Numbered from the stretch's first letter, positions 17,101 to 26,392 are shown. The stretch: 63,782 nt of DNA from Desulfosudis sp034189195 (GCA_034189195.1 JAXHVI010000241.1:1-63782); one strand, 5' to 3'. The notes: generated by a model not told the origin, from the sequence alone. Program-made: numbers and translations.

Positions 17101-18024
17101 CTAAGAAAGATGGCGGTTTACAAACCCGGCGATCTGCTTTATCCCCCTTTTGCCTTCCGGCAGGATATCGGCAAACACGGAAAACACGTGCGGCAGGTTG
17201 TGCCAGATGTTCAGTTCGACCGGAACGCCTGCTTTTAAAGCGTTTCTTGCCACCAGCAGGGAGTCGTGCAGCAGCAGTTCCGTGTCGGCCGCCTGAATGA
17301 AAAGCGGCGGCAGGCCGGAAAAATCGCCAAAGGCCGGGGATATGGCGGGATCATAGGGGTCCCGGCCGGCGGAGAGATAGGTCTCCACTTTCCTGAGCGC
17401 GTTCACGTGGAACAGGTGACTCTTTTTCGCGTTGGTGATGAAGGTGGGGCTGGTGCGGCTCATATCCGCGAACGGAGAGAGGCAGAAGGCGGCCCGGGGC
17501 AGTGGCACCGCCTTCTGCTTGAGCGCCTGCAGGGTCAGCAGGGTCAGCCCGCCGCCGGCGGAATCGCCGCCGATAACGATATCGGCCGGGTCATGACCCT
17601 GGTCAAGCAGCCAGCAGTAAGCCTTTACCGCGTCCGTGCGGCAGTCATCCACCGTATATTCCGGGACCATTCGGTAATCCAGGCTCAGCACCCTGGCCTT
17701 TGTCTCCCTGGAAAGGCGCCAGGTAACGGCCCGGTGGGTTTGGGGGGAACAGAAAAAATAGCCGCCGCCATGCAGATAGAAAATGATCCTTTTTGAATCA
17801 ACGGCACTCCCGGCCGTTACCCACTCTCCCGGCACACCCCCGGCATCCACCTGCTGAATGGAAACAAAAGCCGGCACCCGGTTGATCAGCCGGCGACCGG
17901 TATTGACGATTCTCCGTAGCCCAAGCATCACCAGGGGATGGTCTGTGGGCAGAAACACCTGTATCGGCTTGATACAATATTTAAGATAAAAATTGAAAAG
18001 CCTGGCATTTGGGCTCAGCATCAT
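17101..18024 (-). CDS. Alpha/beta hydrolase, hormone-sensitive-lipase (HSL) family esterase
   Basis: A 307-residue esterase. The HSL oxyanion motif HGGGYFF is near 85, the nucleophile elbow GDSAGGG near 155, the acid (FIQAADTELLLHDS) near 250 and the catalytic histidine in HNLPHVFSVFADILPEG near 280. It probably hydrolyses short or medium acyl esters in the cytoplasm. The start at 18024 (ATG ATG) is preceded by AAAGG; the frame continues 17 codons upstream without a better site. The upstream gap carries a CGATAC-type hexamer repeat. Confidence 0.88.
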   Translation of the reverse strand: MMLSPNARLFNFYLKYCIKPIQVFLPTDHPLVMLGLRRIVNTGRRLINRVPAFVSIQQVDAGGVPGEWVTAGSAVDSKRIIFYLHGGGYFFCSPQTHRAVTWRLSRETKARVLSLDYRMVPEYTVDDCRTDAVKAYCWLLDQGHDPADIVIGGDSAGGGLTLLTLQALKQKAVPLPRAAFCLSPFADMSRTSPTFITNAKKSHLFHVNALRKVETYLSAGRDPYDPAISPAFGDFSGLPPLFIQAADTELLLHDSLLVARNALKAGVPVELNIWHNLPHVFSVFADILPEGKRGIKQIAGFVNRHLS

Positions 18025-18106
18025 GGGACCTTTCTTTAGGCGGGTATGGGGTTGCCGATTCCGCGTCAAAGACAAAGCCGGCGGCTTCGGGCGGACACCG
18101 GATGAT

Positions 18107-18130
18107 CCCGATACCGATACCGATTTCGAT
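18107..18130. repeat. CGATAC/CGATTT hexamer repeat, copy between esterase and fusA
   Basis: A tandem of CCGATA CCGATA CCGATT TCGAT lies in the 120-base gap between the esterase gene and fusA. The same hexamer type occurs at 51707-51742 and, reversed, at 48492-48525. No partner arm is seen here, so it would not form a long hairpin by itself. Confidence 0.7.
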
Positions 18131-18147
18131 GTTTATATGAGAACGGC

Positions 18148-20190
18148 TTACTTGCCGGGGCTGTCAAAATGAGAAAACTGCATGGAGAAGGTGCCCTTGC
18201 CCTGGGTGGCCGAGCGCAGGGCCGTGGAGTAGCCGAACATGCGCGACAGCGGGGCCGTGGCCTTGATCTCCTGCATGCCGGCCTTGACCGCCATGGCCTC
18301 GATCTTGCCGCCGCGGGCGTTAAGATCGCCGATGACGTCGCCGATATAGTCGTCCGGCACAAACACGTCCACATTCATAATGGGCTCCAGAAGAAAAGGC
18401 CCGCCCTTTGAAAAGGCCTCCTTGCAGGCCATGGAGGCGCACACGCCGAATCCCAGGCCGGTGCTCATCCCCTCTTTAAAGGATGCGCCCGTTACCTCGG
18501 CTTCCACGTCGATGACCGGATAGCCCATGAAGGACCCGCTCTCAAAAGACTCCATGACACCCCTTTCAATGTCCGGCAGAAACTGGGGAGGAATGGCCTC
18601 CGGGGCCAGGCTGTTTTTAAACACATTGCCCGACCCTCTTTTCAGCGGCCTTAGAACAAGGGATACTTCCGCAAAATGACGCTGGCCGGCGATCTCCCGG
18701 TCGAACACCACGGTGCCGGCGCTCTCTTTGCCGATGGTCTCCCGGTAGACCACCTGGGGACGGCCCACATTGACGCGCGTGTTGAACTCCCGGGTCATGC
18801 GGCTGACAATGATCTCAAGGTGCAGCTCGCCCATGCCTGAAAGAATGGTCTGGCCGGTATCCTCGTCGATGCGCACGCGAAGGGTGGGGTCTTCGGCGGC
18901 GAACTTGGCCAGCACATCGGTCATCTTTTCCTGGTCGGCATGGGTCTTGGGTTCCACGGCGATGGAGATCACCGGTTCCTCGAACTCCATCCTTTCCAGG
19001 GTCACGGGCGCGCTGGCCCGGCAGAGGGTTTCACCGGTGGAGGAGTCCTTGAGCCCCACCACGCCTACAATGGCGCCGGGCCCGGCCTCTTCGATGCGCT
19101 CCCGCTTGTTGGCGTGCATCTTTAAAATACGGGACACCTTCTCCTTCTGCTTGCGCAGGGGGTTGTACACCTCTTCTCCGGCCATCAGTCTGCCGCTGTA
19201 GACGCGAACAAAAGAGAGCTTGCGGCCCTCGATGATGGAAACCTTGAAAATCAGGGCCGCCAGCGGGCCGGCGGCTTTGGGTTCGCACCGGACCCCATCG
19301 CCGGTATCCGGGTGGATGCCCTCGATGGGCGGCACGTCTTTGGGGCTGGGCAGGTAAAGGGCAACCGCGTCCAGCAGGGGCTGGATCCCCTTGTTCTTCA
19401 ATGCGCTGCCGCACAGCACCGGCACCAGGGCCAGGCGGGTCACGGCGCCGCGAATCGCCTTCACGAGATCAGCGGTTTCCACCGGTGTTTCGGCAAGGTA
19501 GGACTCCATGATGGTGTCATCCACGTCGGCCAGGGCTTCCATCAGCCGGTCCCGGTAGAGCTCGGCATCCTCCCGGTAGGCCTCCTCGATATCGGTGACC
19601 TCAAAACGGGCCCCCAGGGTCTCATCGTCCCATACGATCTGCTTCATCTCCACCAGATCAATGACGCCGGTAAAGGTCTCCTCTTTGCCGACGGGAATCT
19701 GAAGCAGGACGGGACGGGCATTGAGCTTTTCCCGGATCATGTCCACGGTGCCGAAAAAATCGGCGCCGATGCGATCCATCTTGTTGACAAAGGCGATCTT
19801 GGGTACCCGGTACTTGTCGGCCTGGCGCCACACCTTTTCCGACTGGGGTTCCACTCCGCCCACGGCGCAGAACACTCCCACGGCGCCGTCCAGCACCCGC
19901 AGGGCCCGTTCCACCTCAATGGTGAAATCCACGTGGCCAGGGGTGTCGATGATTTGAATCTCCGTGTTTTTCCACTGGCAGGTGGTCACCGCCGAAGTGA
20001 TGGTGATCCCCCGCTCCTGCTCGTCGACCATCCAGTCCATCACGGCCTGGCCGTCATGGACTTCGCCCATCTTGTAAGAGCGGCCGGTATAATAAAGAAT
20101 GCGCTCGGTCACCGTGGTCTTGCCGGCGTCGATGTGGGCAATGATGCCGATGTTGCGCAGATTTTCGATTTTTGTCTTCTGTGTGTTCAT
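18148..20190 (-). CDS. fusA: Elongation factor G
   Basis: Translational GTPase that drives ribosome translocation. The 680-residue protein shows G1 AHIDAGKT (18-25), switch I ERGITITSA, G3 DTPGHVDF, G4 NKMD and G5 GSA near 260, then domains II-V including RxxGMGELHLEI-like GMGELHLEIIVSRM and a domain V with MFGYSTALRSATQGKGTFSMQF. Length and domain order are complete. It stands apart from the usual rpsL-rpsG-fusA-tufA string, so it may be a second EF-G paralogue (inference; the other copy is not in the window). Its ATG overlaps the upstream GerMN gene stop. Confidence 0.96.
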   Translation of the reverse strand: MNTQKTKIENLRNIGIIAHIDAGKTTVTERILYYTGRSYKMGEVHDGQAVMDWMVDEQERGITITSAVTTCQWKNTEIQIIDTPGHVDFTIEVERALRVLDGAVGVFCAVGGVEPQSEKVWRQADKYRVPKIAFVNKMDRIGADFFGTVDMIREKLNARPVLLQIPVGKEETFTGVIDLVEMKQIVWDDETLGARFEVTDIEEAYREDAELYRDRLMEALADVDDTIMESYLAETPVETADLVKAIRGAVTRLALVPVLCGSALKNKGIQPLLDAVALYLPSPKDVPPIEGIHPDTGDGVRCEPKAAGPLAALIFKVSIIEGRKLSFVRVYSGRLMAGEEVYNPLRKQKEKVSRILKMHANKRERIEEAGPGAIVGVVGLKDSSTGETLCRASAPVTLERMEFEEPVISIAVEPKTHADQEKMTDVLAKFAAEDPTLRVRIDEDTGQTILSGMGELHLEIIVSRMTREFNTRVNVGRPQVVYRETIGKESAGTVVFDREIAGQRHFAEVSLVLRPLKRGSGNVFKNSLAPEAIPPQFLPDIERGVMESFESGSFMGYPVIDVEAEVTGASFKEGMSTGLGFGVCASMACKEAFSKGGPFLLEPIMNVDVFVPDDYIGDVIGDLNARGGKIEAMAVKAGMQEIKATAPLSRMFGYSTALRSATQGKGTFSMQFSHFDSPGK

Positions 20191-20753
20191 CTTACCATTC
20201 GCATGTCCGGAGCAAAGGCAAACCGCAGGTCCGCGTGGCCTGCCAGGGTATCCGCCTCACGGCCCTCTATAAGAAACTTGACCCTGTCGATACCGTCCAC
20301 ATTAACGGTAAGGGAGTTGACAATGGCGTAAACCGTCAGCAGCTCGGCCTGGGAGCCGCCCGGCTGATACTCCCGAATGGCGGAGGAAAAATCCACATAG
20401 GCCGTTCCATCCGCTGTCACGTAAAGGGCGCGACAGGTGGTATCCACCGGCACCGTTGCCACGAGATCGGCCTGCCGGGGTCCCCGCGCCAGGGCACGAA
20501 TAATCGCCCTGGCTGATTGAACGGGATCAGCCGCAATGGCGACGACATGTTTTTCCGCAGAAAGGCTCGCACCGTCCCTGGCGGCAAAATAGAGGTACAC
20601 CTCGGTGTTCACGCCGGCCGCGGGACCGGCCTTTTCCGCCGTCTCAACCGGCGCCGTTCCCGGTTCCGGCCTGAAACGCAGCACACCATACGCGGCAATG
20701 CCAAGGACGACCATCACCAGGCCGACTGAAACCCCTATTCGCTTGTTGACCAT
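20187..20753 (-). CDS. GerMN-domain membrane-anchored protein
   Basis: An N-terminal signal anchor (VGLVMVVLGIAAYGVL) is followed by a GerMN domain: TEVYLYFAARDGASL, ARAIIRALARGP, GTAYVDFSSAIRE, GSQAELLTVYAIVNSLT and VKFLIEGREADTLAGHAD are the classical blocks. GerMN domains occur in spore germination proteins and also widely in envelope proteins of non-spore formers; their ligand is unknown. The ATG at 20753 follows AAAGGCGG. A GTG 30 bases further up is the only alternative. The ATGA overlap with fusA is unusual for these functions and suggests shared translation. Confidence 0.85.
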   Translation of the reverse strand: MVNKRIGVSVGLVMVVLGIAAYGVLRFRPEPGTAPVETAEKAGPAAGVNTEVYLYFAARDGASLSAEKHVVAIAADPVQSARAIIRALARGPRQADLVATVPVDTTCRALYVTADGTAYVDFSSAIREYQPGGSQAELLTVYAIVNSLTVNVDGIDRVKFLIEGREADTLAGHADLRFAFAPDMRMVR

Positions 20754-20783
20754 ACGCTGCCCGCCTTTTGTGTTGTCAGACAC

Positions 20784-21052
20784 ATTTAGTCCATGCCGTA
20801 CCCGATGTCAAGCGGATGATCCGGCTCTACGAAAGCATGACCCGCATCAGGACCCAGGCGGACCGGATGGCCGGTATCACCCGCAAGCCGATGCGCATCA
20901 CGCGCTATGAGACCGGGGATTACATGGAGGGAAGAAAAATCGTGGATATTGACAAAGCCGCCGGTGAAGGGCACCCACGCCACCAGAAGAATAACCGCTC
21001 CGGCGGATGGCCTCGAACCGGGCCGGCCGGAGCAAAGGACGGCGTTTTTTGA
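20784..21052 (+). other. Gap with a possible small ORF or relic
   Basis: No firm gene is found between the GerMN protein and the small membrane protein on the minus strand. The plus strand stays open to 21052 and could encode about 85 residues with a protein-like section (AVPDVKRMIRLYESMTRIRT, then RITRYETGDYMEGRKIVDID), but there is no good ribosome site and I do not recognise the family. It may be the end of a decayed gene. Confidence 0.2.
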
Positions 21053-21313
21053 TCACCCTTTTTTGAACATGCCGATCACGACAAAGACCGCGCCCACAGC
21101 CAGCAGAATAAAAATCAGCGAGGTCTCGGACAGGCGCAGTGCCCACTCCTGAACCATGGGCCAGGGGATCTGCTCCACCCAGTCGTTGTTACCCACGATC
21201 TGGGTGATGGTAAAAATCTCGATATGCCGCTCCATCAGGGCGGCGATCATTTTAAACGCAAACAGTACGCCTGCGGCAATCCAGAAAAGAAAGCCAATAA
21301 TCGATAATTTCAC
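21053..21313 (-). CDS. Small two-helix membrane protein, unknown function
   Basis: An 86-residue protein starting at a GTG (21313) with AGGGAG 6 bases before it. Two hydrophobic helices (IIGFLFWIAAGVLFAFKMIAAL at the start and LIFILLAVGAVFVVIGMF at the end) flank a short soluble segment of about 30 residues (HIEIFTITQIVGNNDW). This predicts a hairpin in the inner membrane. No family is recognised and its neighbours give no clear role. Confidence 0.7.
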   Translation of the reverse strand: MKLSIIGFLFWIAAGVLFAFKMIAALMERHIEIFTITQIVGNNDWVEQIPWPMVQEWALRLSETSLIFILLAVGAVFVVIGMFKKG

Positions 21314-21452
21314 GTTCGTCTCCCTGATGTTTTGATGCCGGGTTGAGACCCTCACCATTTTTCACGCTTCTTGTCTTTACTACAAAATGCCTTAAAAGAC
21401 AATGGTTTTTATCTCTTCCCGGCGGAATCCGGGAACCGTTCAGAATGTCCGG

Positions 21453-22025
21453 CTATCGCATCGTATTGATGGGGATCGTGATGAGCGGCAACAGCAGCGT
21501 GTCGTTGCGAACCACCTTTTTCAGCATCCTCCCCCTGACGACAACCCGACCCTCGGCATCCCGAATATAATAATAGAACTCGGTTATCCCGTGATACATC
21601 TCCAGCGCAAGAATATCGATGCTCATGGGGCCGCCCATGCCGGGAAGCACAAGGTCAGGCGTGCTGATGCCGTTCTTGTCAAAATCGGTGCCGATGGAGG
21701 TAAAAAAAACCGTCAGCACGAACTGTGCCTCGGCTGGATCGCCGACCAGGCGGCAACGGTATTTTTCCAGCAGGGCCATCTCCAGGCGGCGCCGGGCATA
21801 GGCGAGCGGTTCGATCTCATTCAGGAAGAGGCACTCCAAAAAAACCGGCTGGTCGGAAAGAAGCGCAAAATCCGCTTCCGGCAGTTTCTCCATGACCTGG
21901 TTGATGCTGTGGGAAGTAAGCCGCTGTTCAGTGGAACCGGCGTAGTCTTCTCTCACCTGCCGGGTGGTACAGGAGACCAGCACCAGCATCAGAGACAGGG
22001 TCACTATCAGTCGATAATATGTCAT
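21453..22025 (-). CDS. Conserved lipoprotein, unknown function
   Basis: A 190-residue lipoprotein with lipobox LVLVSC (acylated cysteine near residue 19). The mature part is alpha/beta: MEKLPEADFALLSDQPVFLE, a YARRRLEMALLEKYRCRLV helix, FVLTVFFTSIGTDFDK, then a beta-rich end with EFYYYIRDAEGRVVVRGR. It resembles envelope proteins of the LptE/TraT-like or DUF-type pseudopilus-associated group only in general form, so no name is offered. The start at 22025 is supported by an ATGA overlap with the upstream reading frame. Confidence 0.75.
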   Translation of the reverse strand: MTYYRLIVTLSLMLVLVSCTTRQVREDYAGSTEQRLTSHSINQVMEKLPEADFALLSDQPVFLECLFLNEIEPLAYARRRLEMALLEKYRCRLVGDPAEAQFVLTVFFTSIGTDFDKNGISTPDLVLPGMGGPMSIDILALEMYHGITEFYYYIRDAEGRVVVRGRMLKKVVRNDTLLLPLITIPINTMR

Positions 22026-22414
22026 TGTGGGTCTCTTACATTTTGATTGAACAGTACAGCAGGATATCCCATGCAATCGGCGCCGACAAGCATACACCGG
22101 CGGTAACCGTCGTCAAACACCGCCTTCACGACATTTGCCATGCGAATGCCGATATGCTGCCCCTGCGGTTCAATGTATGCCAGGTCGTGGCCCGGCCAGT
22201 CGGCCATGGTCTGGGCCCCGCACCCGGTAAAGGCAACGCGCGGTTCAGCGTCGTGGTCCGCGGCATAGTTGCGAAGCTGCCAGGCCGTAAACTCGGTCAT
22301 GCGCTGCTGCAGGCGGGCGGCCCCGGCTTCTCCAAGAACCGGGATCAGCCGGGTTTTGCTGAATCCGGGTTCGGGGTAGCGGGTAAACAGCACGATCATG
22401 GTTTTCGACGACAT
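22022..22414 (-). CDS. Truncated DUF2064/TIGR04282 glycosyltransferase-like protein
   Basis: The start (MIVLFTRYPEPGFSKTRLIP) and the middle block (CMLVGADCMGYP, in the place of the usual GSDCP metal motif) match TIGR04282 (DUF2064) GT-A-fold proteins. The family usually runs near 200 residues and continues with a GPAEDGGYYLIG-type block; here the protein stops after 130 residues with an unrelated tail (AVLFNQNVRDPQ). It is therefore probably a C-terminally truncated relic that still couples by ATGA to the lipoprotein gene. The ribosome site before the ATG at 22414 is weak. Confidence 0.6.
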   Translation of the reverse strand: MSSKTMIVLFTRYPEPGFSKTRLIPVLGEAGAARLQQRMTEFTAWQLRNYAADHDAEPRVAFTGCGAQTMADWPGHDLAYIEPQGQHIGIRMANVVKAVFDDGYRRCMLVGADCMGYPAVLFNQNVRDPQ

Positions 22415-22658
22415 GGCATCACCGTTGGCAGAGCACCTCGATATGGTCGACAGGTGCGCTGTTTGATTTTTGGAAAAGTCAGGGGCTTCCACTGGTCCAG
22501 GCTGTCAAAGGTTTCGGTCATCCACATCTGAAGGTCTGCCACCGGTTCCTGGACGTTACATACCTGGAGCAGACAGGAAAAAAGGACCGCAGTGATGCCA
22601 AAAGCGGGATCGAGCAGATTGAAAGGCAATACACCCGCCGCCATACCGCTCCGACAGG

Positions 22659-23483
22659 CTACTGCCGGTACTCCTCAAACAGAAGACCGGCCAGCGCATG
22701 GCCGGCGTCGTTGAGTCTTTTGGCCACCACGCTCTGGGTGGCCGGTTCGCCGGAATCAAGGATGGCCGCTTCCTGTACGTATTTTTTCACAACCTCAAGC
22801 ACCTCGACCTGATCCTTTCGGCCCATATCGGCATTCAGTTCAATTGCCCTGTCCACATAGGAAAGAATGCGGGGATAGTCCCGCATGCCTTCGGCCTCCA
22901 GCAGATCACCGGCCTTGGCCGTGTAAAACCGCGATGCAAAGGCAAATACATCGGCCTTGTTGTAGATCCGTTTTTTCTTTGCGTCCCAGGCGGCATCGTG
23001 AAGCACCATGATGCGCTCTTTACCCGCCGGCGTAAAATCACCCTTCCATATTTCAACAGCCCCTCTGGATTCCGTCACATAGTAGCGACCGGCATTCATG
23101 GAGCTGGCCACCAGCAGAATCAGGACGGCCAGAGCCAGACATCCCACCGCCCCCCAGAGCAGCCGTGTCATGGCGTCGTCTCCGTTTTCCATGACCGGCG
23201 GCTGCACCGGCGCTGAACAGCCGGCGGATTTTTCAAAAACAGCAGCCGGCTGGGGCCGTCCGTCTCCTGCCGGTGGCGGCGGCGCAACGACTTCCGGCGC
23301 TGTTTCAACAACATCGTTTTTCGGCAGAACCGCCGAAGCCTCAGAGACCTGGGCCTTCTGCTCTTTTGTTGACGCCTTTTTTGCCGGCTGTTTTTTGGCT
23401 GCCCGCTTTTTCTTCGGCGCAGCGGCAGCACCTTCTTTCGCCTCGGGGTCCGTTGTGGGTGTAAACAGGCTTTTTTTCCCCAT
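22659..23483 (-). CDS. Single-pass membrane protein with Lys/Ala-rich N-terminus
   Basis: A 274-residue protein. Residues 1-110 are low-complexity, with repeated AAKK/KKxxAKK blocks followed by Pro/Ala-rich sequence; a membrane helix (AVGCLALAVLILLVASS) lies near 130-150. The remaining 120 residues are extracytoplasmic, with a helical region (LSYVDRAIELNADMGRKDQVEVLEVVKKYVQEAAIL). The basic AKK tail could bind nucleic acid or simply be disordered. AAAGGAG precedes the ATG. No family is recognised. The gap to larE (23484-23698) contains both genes' upstream regions and nothing else evident. Confidence 0.75.
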   Translation of the reverse strand: MGKKSLFTPTTDPEAKEGAAAAPKKKRAAKKQPAKKASTKEQKAQVSEASAVLPKNDVVETAPEVVAPPPPAGDGRPQPAAVFEKSAGCSAPVQPPVMENGDDAMTRLLWGAVGCLALAVLILLVASSMNAGRYYVTESRGAVEIWKGDFTPAGKERIMVLHDAAWDAKKKRIYNKADVFAFASRFYTAKAGDLLEAEGMRDYPRILSYVDRAIELNADMGRKDQVEVLEVVKKYVQEAAILDSGEPATQSVVAKRLNDAGHALAGLLFEEYRQ

Positions 23484-23698
23484 ACCGACTCACTCCTTTG
23501 AAAATATGGTTCACATCATATATGATAGCCGTCTGTTATCGACTTTCTAAACCGTATCCGGAAACACACGAACCGCTTTGCCGCAGCAAGGCAGCACGAT
23601 AAATCATGGGCCAGTGTATAAAAAGCCCCTGGTCTTGTAAACCCTTTTTACTGATAACCATGAGCCATCAAAGACAAAATTGACAGGGCAACCACACC

Positions 23699-24502
23699 GT
23701 GACAATTGAAGAAAAAAAACAGCGGCTGGCGGCCCTTCTCAAGGATCACGGGCCCCTGGGTGTCGCCTTTTCCGGCGGCGCGGACAGCGCCTTTCTGCTG
23801 GCCATGGCAGCCCATGTGTTAAAAGACAGGGCCGTGGCCCTGACCTCCATAGGGCCGATGCACGCGGACCGGGAACGGACCGCGGCAAACCGCATGTCCG
23901 AAGCCATCGGCATTCGGCACATTCTGGTGAAAACCGGCCGCCTGACCGACGAGGCATTCCTTCAAAACCGGCCGGACCGATGTTATGTGTGCAAAAAAAC
24001 GATCTGGGCCGAGTTAAAACAAGCGGCGGCGGACCTGGGCATCGACAACCTGGCCGACGGGGTGAACGCCGACGACCTGAACGAGCATCGGCCCGGCCTG
24101 GCTGCCGGTACAGAGGCCGGCGTGATATCCCCCCTTGCCATGGCCGGTTTTTCCAAGGCTGAAATACGGGAGGCCTCCCGCCACATGGGTCTGCTTACAT
24201 GGAACAAACCGGCCGGCACCTGCCTGGCCACCCGCATACCTTACGGCACGCGCATCACTCCCGAAATTCTTTCCATGATTGAACAGGCCGAAGAGATGCT
24301 GATAACCGCCGGGTATACCCCCTGCCGGGTCCGGTACCACGGCGGCACAGCCCGCATTGAGGTGGCGCCGGAAGCCGTTGAATCCCTGGCCACAGCGGCC
24401 GTGCGAAAGCCCGTGACGGTGCAGCTCAAAAAAATCGGTTTTTCCCATGTCTCTCTTGATCTTACCGGTTACCGCTCCGGCAGCATGGATGAGAGCCTGT
24501 GA
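23699..24502 (+). CDS. larE: ATP-dependent sacrificial sulfur transferase LarE
   Basis: A 267-residue PP-loop protein. The ATP-binding PP-loop SGGADS lies at 25-30, the conserved RCYVCKK near 94, the NADDLNEHRPG block near 121, and PAGTCLATRIPYGT near 173 carries the cysteine whose sulfur is given to the pyridinium-dithio nickel cofactor in LarE. LarE makes the nickel-pincer cofactor of lactate racemase and related enzymes together with LarB and LarC; neither partner is in this window, so the client enzyme is unknown. The start is GTG with only a weak AGGG ahead. Some LarE homologues serve other racemases. Confidence 0.9.
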   Translation: MTIEEKKQRLAALLKDHGPLGVAFSGGADSAFLLAMAAHVLKDRAVALTSIGPMHADRERTAANRMSEAIGIRHILVKTGRLTDEAFLQNRPDRCYVCKKTIWAELKQAAADLGIDNLADGVNADDLNEHRPGLAAGTEAGVISPLAMAGFSKAEIREASRHMGLLTWNKPAGTCLATRIPYGTRITPEILSMIEQAEEMLITAGYTPCRVRYHGGTARIEVAPEAVESLATAAVRKPVTVQLKKIGFSHVSLDLTGYRSGSMDESL

Positions 24503-24510
24503 TTGTCGAT

Positions 24511-24586
24511 TGTACTCGTGCTCGTGATCGTGCTCGTGCTCGTGATTGTGATCCCCGGAGACTGGTTGTCGAGTAAGAGTAAGACA
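24511..24586. repeat. MTCKTR hexamer hairpin element, copy between larE and glnS
   Basis: After the larE stop come tandem hexamers CTCGTG CTCGTG ATCGTG CTCGTG CTCGTG (24514 onward), then a short loop and a reversed arm GAGTAAGAGTAAGAC (about 24571-24585). The arms pair imperfectly in a hairpin, with mismatches at the degenerate positions. There is no T-run, so it is not a standard terminator. The glnS promoter must lie within or just after it. Confidence 0.7.
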
Positions 24587-24666
24587 GAGAGGGCGTGAGG
24601 ATGATCTTGTGTCAATCGTTAAAATCCTATATATAAGCCGGAAACAGGAATCTTTGGAGCAGCGCC

Positions 24667-26355
24667 ATGAGCGAAAAAAATACGGATTTCATTCGGCGGA
24701 TCATTGACGAGGACCTGGCCGCCGGCAAATATCCCGACGGTCTGGTCACCCGTTTTCCACCGGAGCCCAACGGGTATCTTCATATCGGCCACGCCAAGTC
24801 CATCTGCCTCAATTTCGGCATTGCCGAGGCATATGCAAACAGCGTCTGCAACCTGCGGTTCGACGATACCAATCCCGGCAAGGAGAACGTGGAGTACGTG
24901 GACTCCATACGGGAGGATGTGAAATGGCTGGGGTTTGACCCCGGTGACAGGATCTATTTTGCCTCCGACTATTTTGAGCGGCTCTACGCCTTTGCCGAAC
25001 AGTTAATCAAAGACGGCAAGGCCTATGTATGCGGCCTTTCCGCCGAGGATATCCGCCGCACCCGGGGCACCCTGACCGAGCCGGGGCAGCCCAGTCCGGA
25101 CCGGGACCGTCCCGTTGCCGAAAACCTGGACCTTTTCCGGCGCATGCGGGCCGGCGAGTTTGCCGACGGCGCCTATATTCTGCGGGCGAAAATCGACATG
25201 GCCTCACCCACCCTCTGCCTGCGGGACCCGGCCCTCTACCGCATCCGCCATGAGGCCCACCACCGCACCGGGGACAAATGGTGCATCTATCCCATGTATG
25301 ACTTTGCCCACCCCCTGTCTGATGCCATCGAAGGGGTCACCCACTCCCTGTGTACCCTGGAGTTTGCCAATAACCGGCCCCTGTACGACTGGTTCGTGGA
25401 ACAGCTTACCGACCCGCCCCGGCCCAAACAGACCGAGTTTGCCCGGCTCAACCTCACCTACACGGTGTTGAGCAAGCGCAAGCTCTCCCGCTTGGTGTCC
25501 GACGGCTTTGTTTCCGGCTGGGACGACCCGCGCATACCCACCATTGCGGGCATCCGGCGCAGAGGCGTGCCGCCCGAAGCCCTGCGAAATTTTTGCGATC
25601 TGATCGGCATCGCCAAAAAAGAGAGCCTGGTGGACGTGGCCCTGTTGGAGTATGCCGTGCGGGAACATCTCAACAAAACAGCCCAGCGCCGCATGGCCGT
25701 AGTCAACCCCCTGAAGGTGGTTATCGAGAACTATCCGGAAGGACAGGTCGAGGAGATGACCGCCGTCAACAACCCGGAAGACCCGGAAGCCGGTACCCGC
25801 ATGGTGCCGTTTTCCCGGGAACTCTACATCGAGGCCGACGATTTTATGGAAGAGCCGCCCAAAAAGTTCTTCCGCCTGGCGCCGGGCCGGGAGGTGCGGC
25901 TGCGCTACGCCTATTTTATAAAATGCGAACGGGTAATCAAGGACGCCTCCGGCAACATCATTGAACTGCGCTGCACCTATGACCCGGCCACCCGCGGCGG
26001 GGACGCGCCGGACGGCCGCAAGGTAAAGGCTACCCTGCACTGGGTGTCGGCCCGCCATGCCGTAGCCGCCGAGGTGCGCCTCTATGACCGGCTCTTTTTA
26101 AAGGAAAACCCGTCTGATGACGAAGGCAGGGACTTTACCGAATTTTTAAACCCCGACAGCCTGCAGACCCTTTTCCCCTGCTTTCTGGAACCGGCCCTGA
26201 CGCAGGCCCCTCCCTGCCGGGCCTTTCAGTTCGAGCGCCTGGGCTATTTCTGCGCGGATGCAAAAGATTCCACGCCCGGCCGCCCGGTATTCAACCGAAC
26301 CGTCACCCTTAGAGACACCTGGGCCAAAATCCAGAAACAGGGTCAAAAGGGATAA
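24667..26355 (+). CDS. glnS: Glutaminyl-tRNA synthetase
   Basis: Class I aminoacyl-tRNA synthetase that charges tRNA-Gln. In 562 residues it shows the class I HIGH motif (39-42) in RFPPEPNGYLHIGH, the Gln-specific CNLRFDDTNPGKE, an active-site YDFAHPLSDAIEGVTHSLCT, the KMSKS equivalent LSKRKL (about 268) and a C-terminal double beta-barrel anticodon-binding domain ending with FNRTVTLRDTW. Full length for bacterial GlnRS. Direct GlnRS use means this organism need not rely only on the Glu-tRNA-Gln amidotransferase route. It has its own start with GGAGCAGCGCC before the ATG. Confidence 0.96.
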   Translation: MSEKNTDFIRRIIDEDLAAGKYPDGLVTRFPPEPNGYLHIGHAKSICLNFGIAEAYANSVCNLRFDDTNPGKENVEYVDSIREDVKWLGFDPGDRIYFASDYFERLYAFAEQLIKDGKAYVCGLSAEDIRRTRGTLTEPGQPSPDRDRPVAENLDLFRRMRAGEFADGAYILRAKIDMASPTLCLRDPALYRIRHEAHHRTGDKWCIYPMYDFAHPLSDAIEGVTHSLCTLEFANNRPLYDWFVEQLTDPPRPKQTEFARLNLTYTVLSKRKLSRLVSDGFVSGWDDPRIPTIAGIRRRGVPPEALRNFCDLIGIAKKESLVDVALLEYAVREHLNKTAQRRMAVVNPLKVVIENYPEGQVEEMTAVNNPEDPEAGTRMVPFSRELYIEADDFMEEPPKKFFRLAPGREVRLRYAYFIKCERVIKDASGNIIELRCTYDPATRGGDAPDGRKVKATLHWVSARHAVAAEVRLYDRLFLKENPSDDEGRDFTEFLNPDSLQTLFPCFLEPALTQAPPCRAFQFERLGYFCADAKDSTPGRPVFNRTVTLRDTWAKIQKQGQKG

Positions 26356-26392
26356 GCTTTCCCCATAATCCAAATCGAAAACGGAAAGCCCG

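Noticed and set aside
18066..18374. Short minus-strand frame rich in RYRYRDR
   Set aside because: It is a translation of the CGATAC hexamer repeat and the fusA 3' end in another frame, not a gene.
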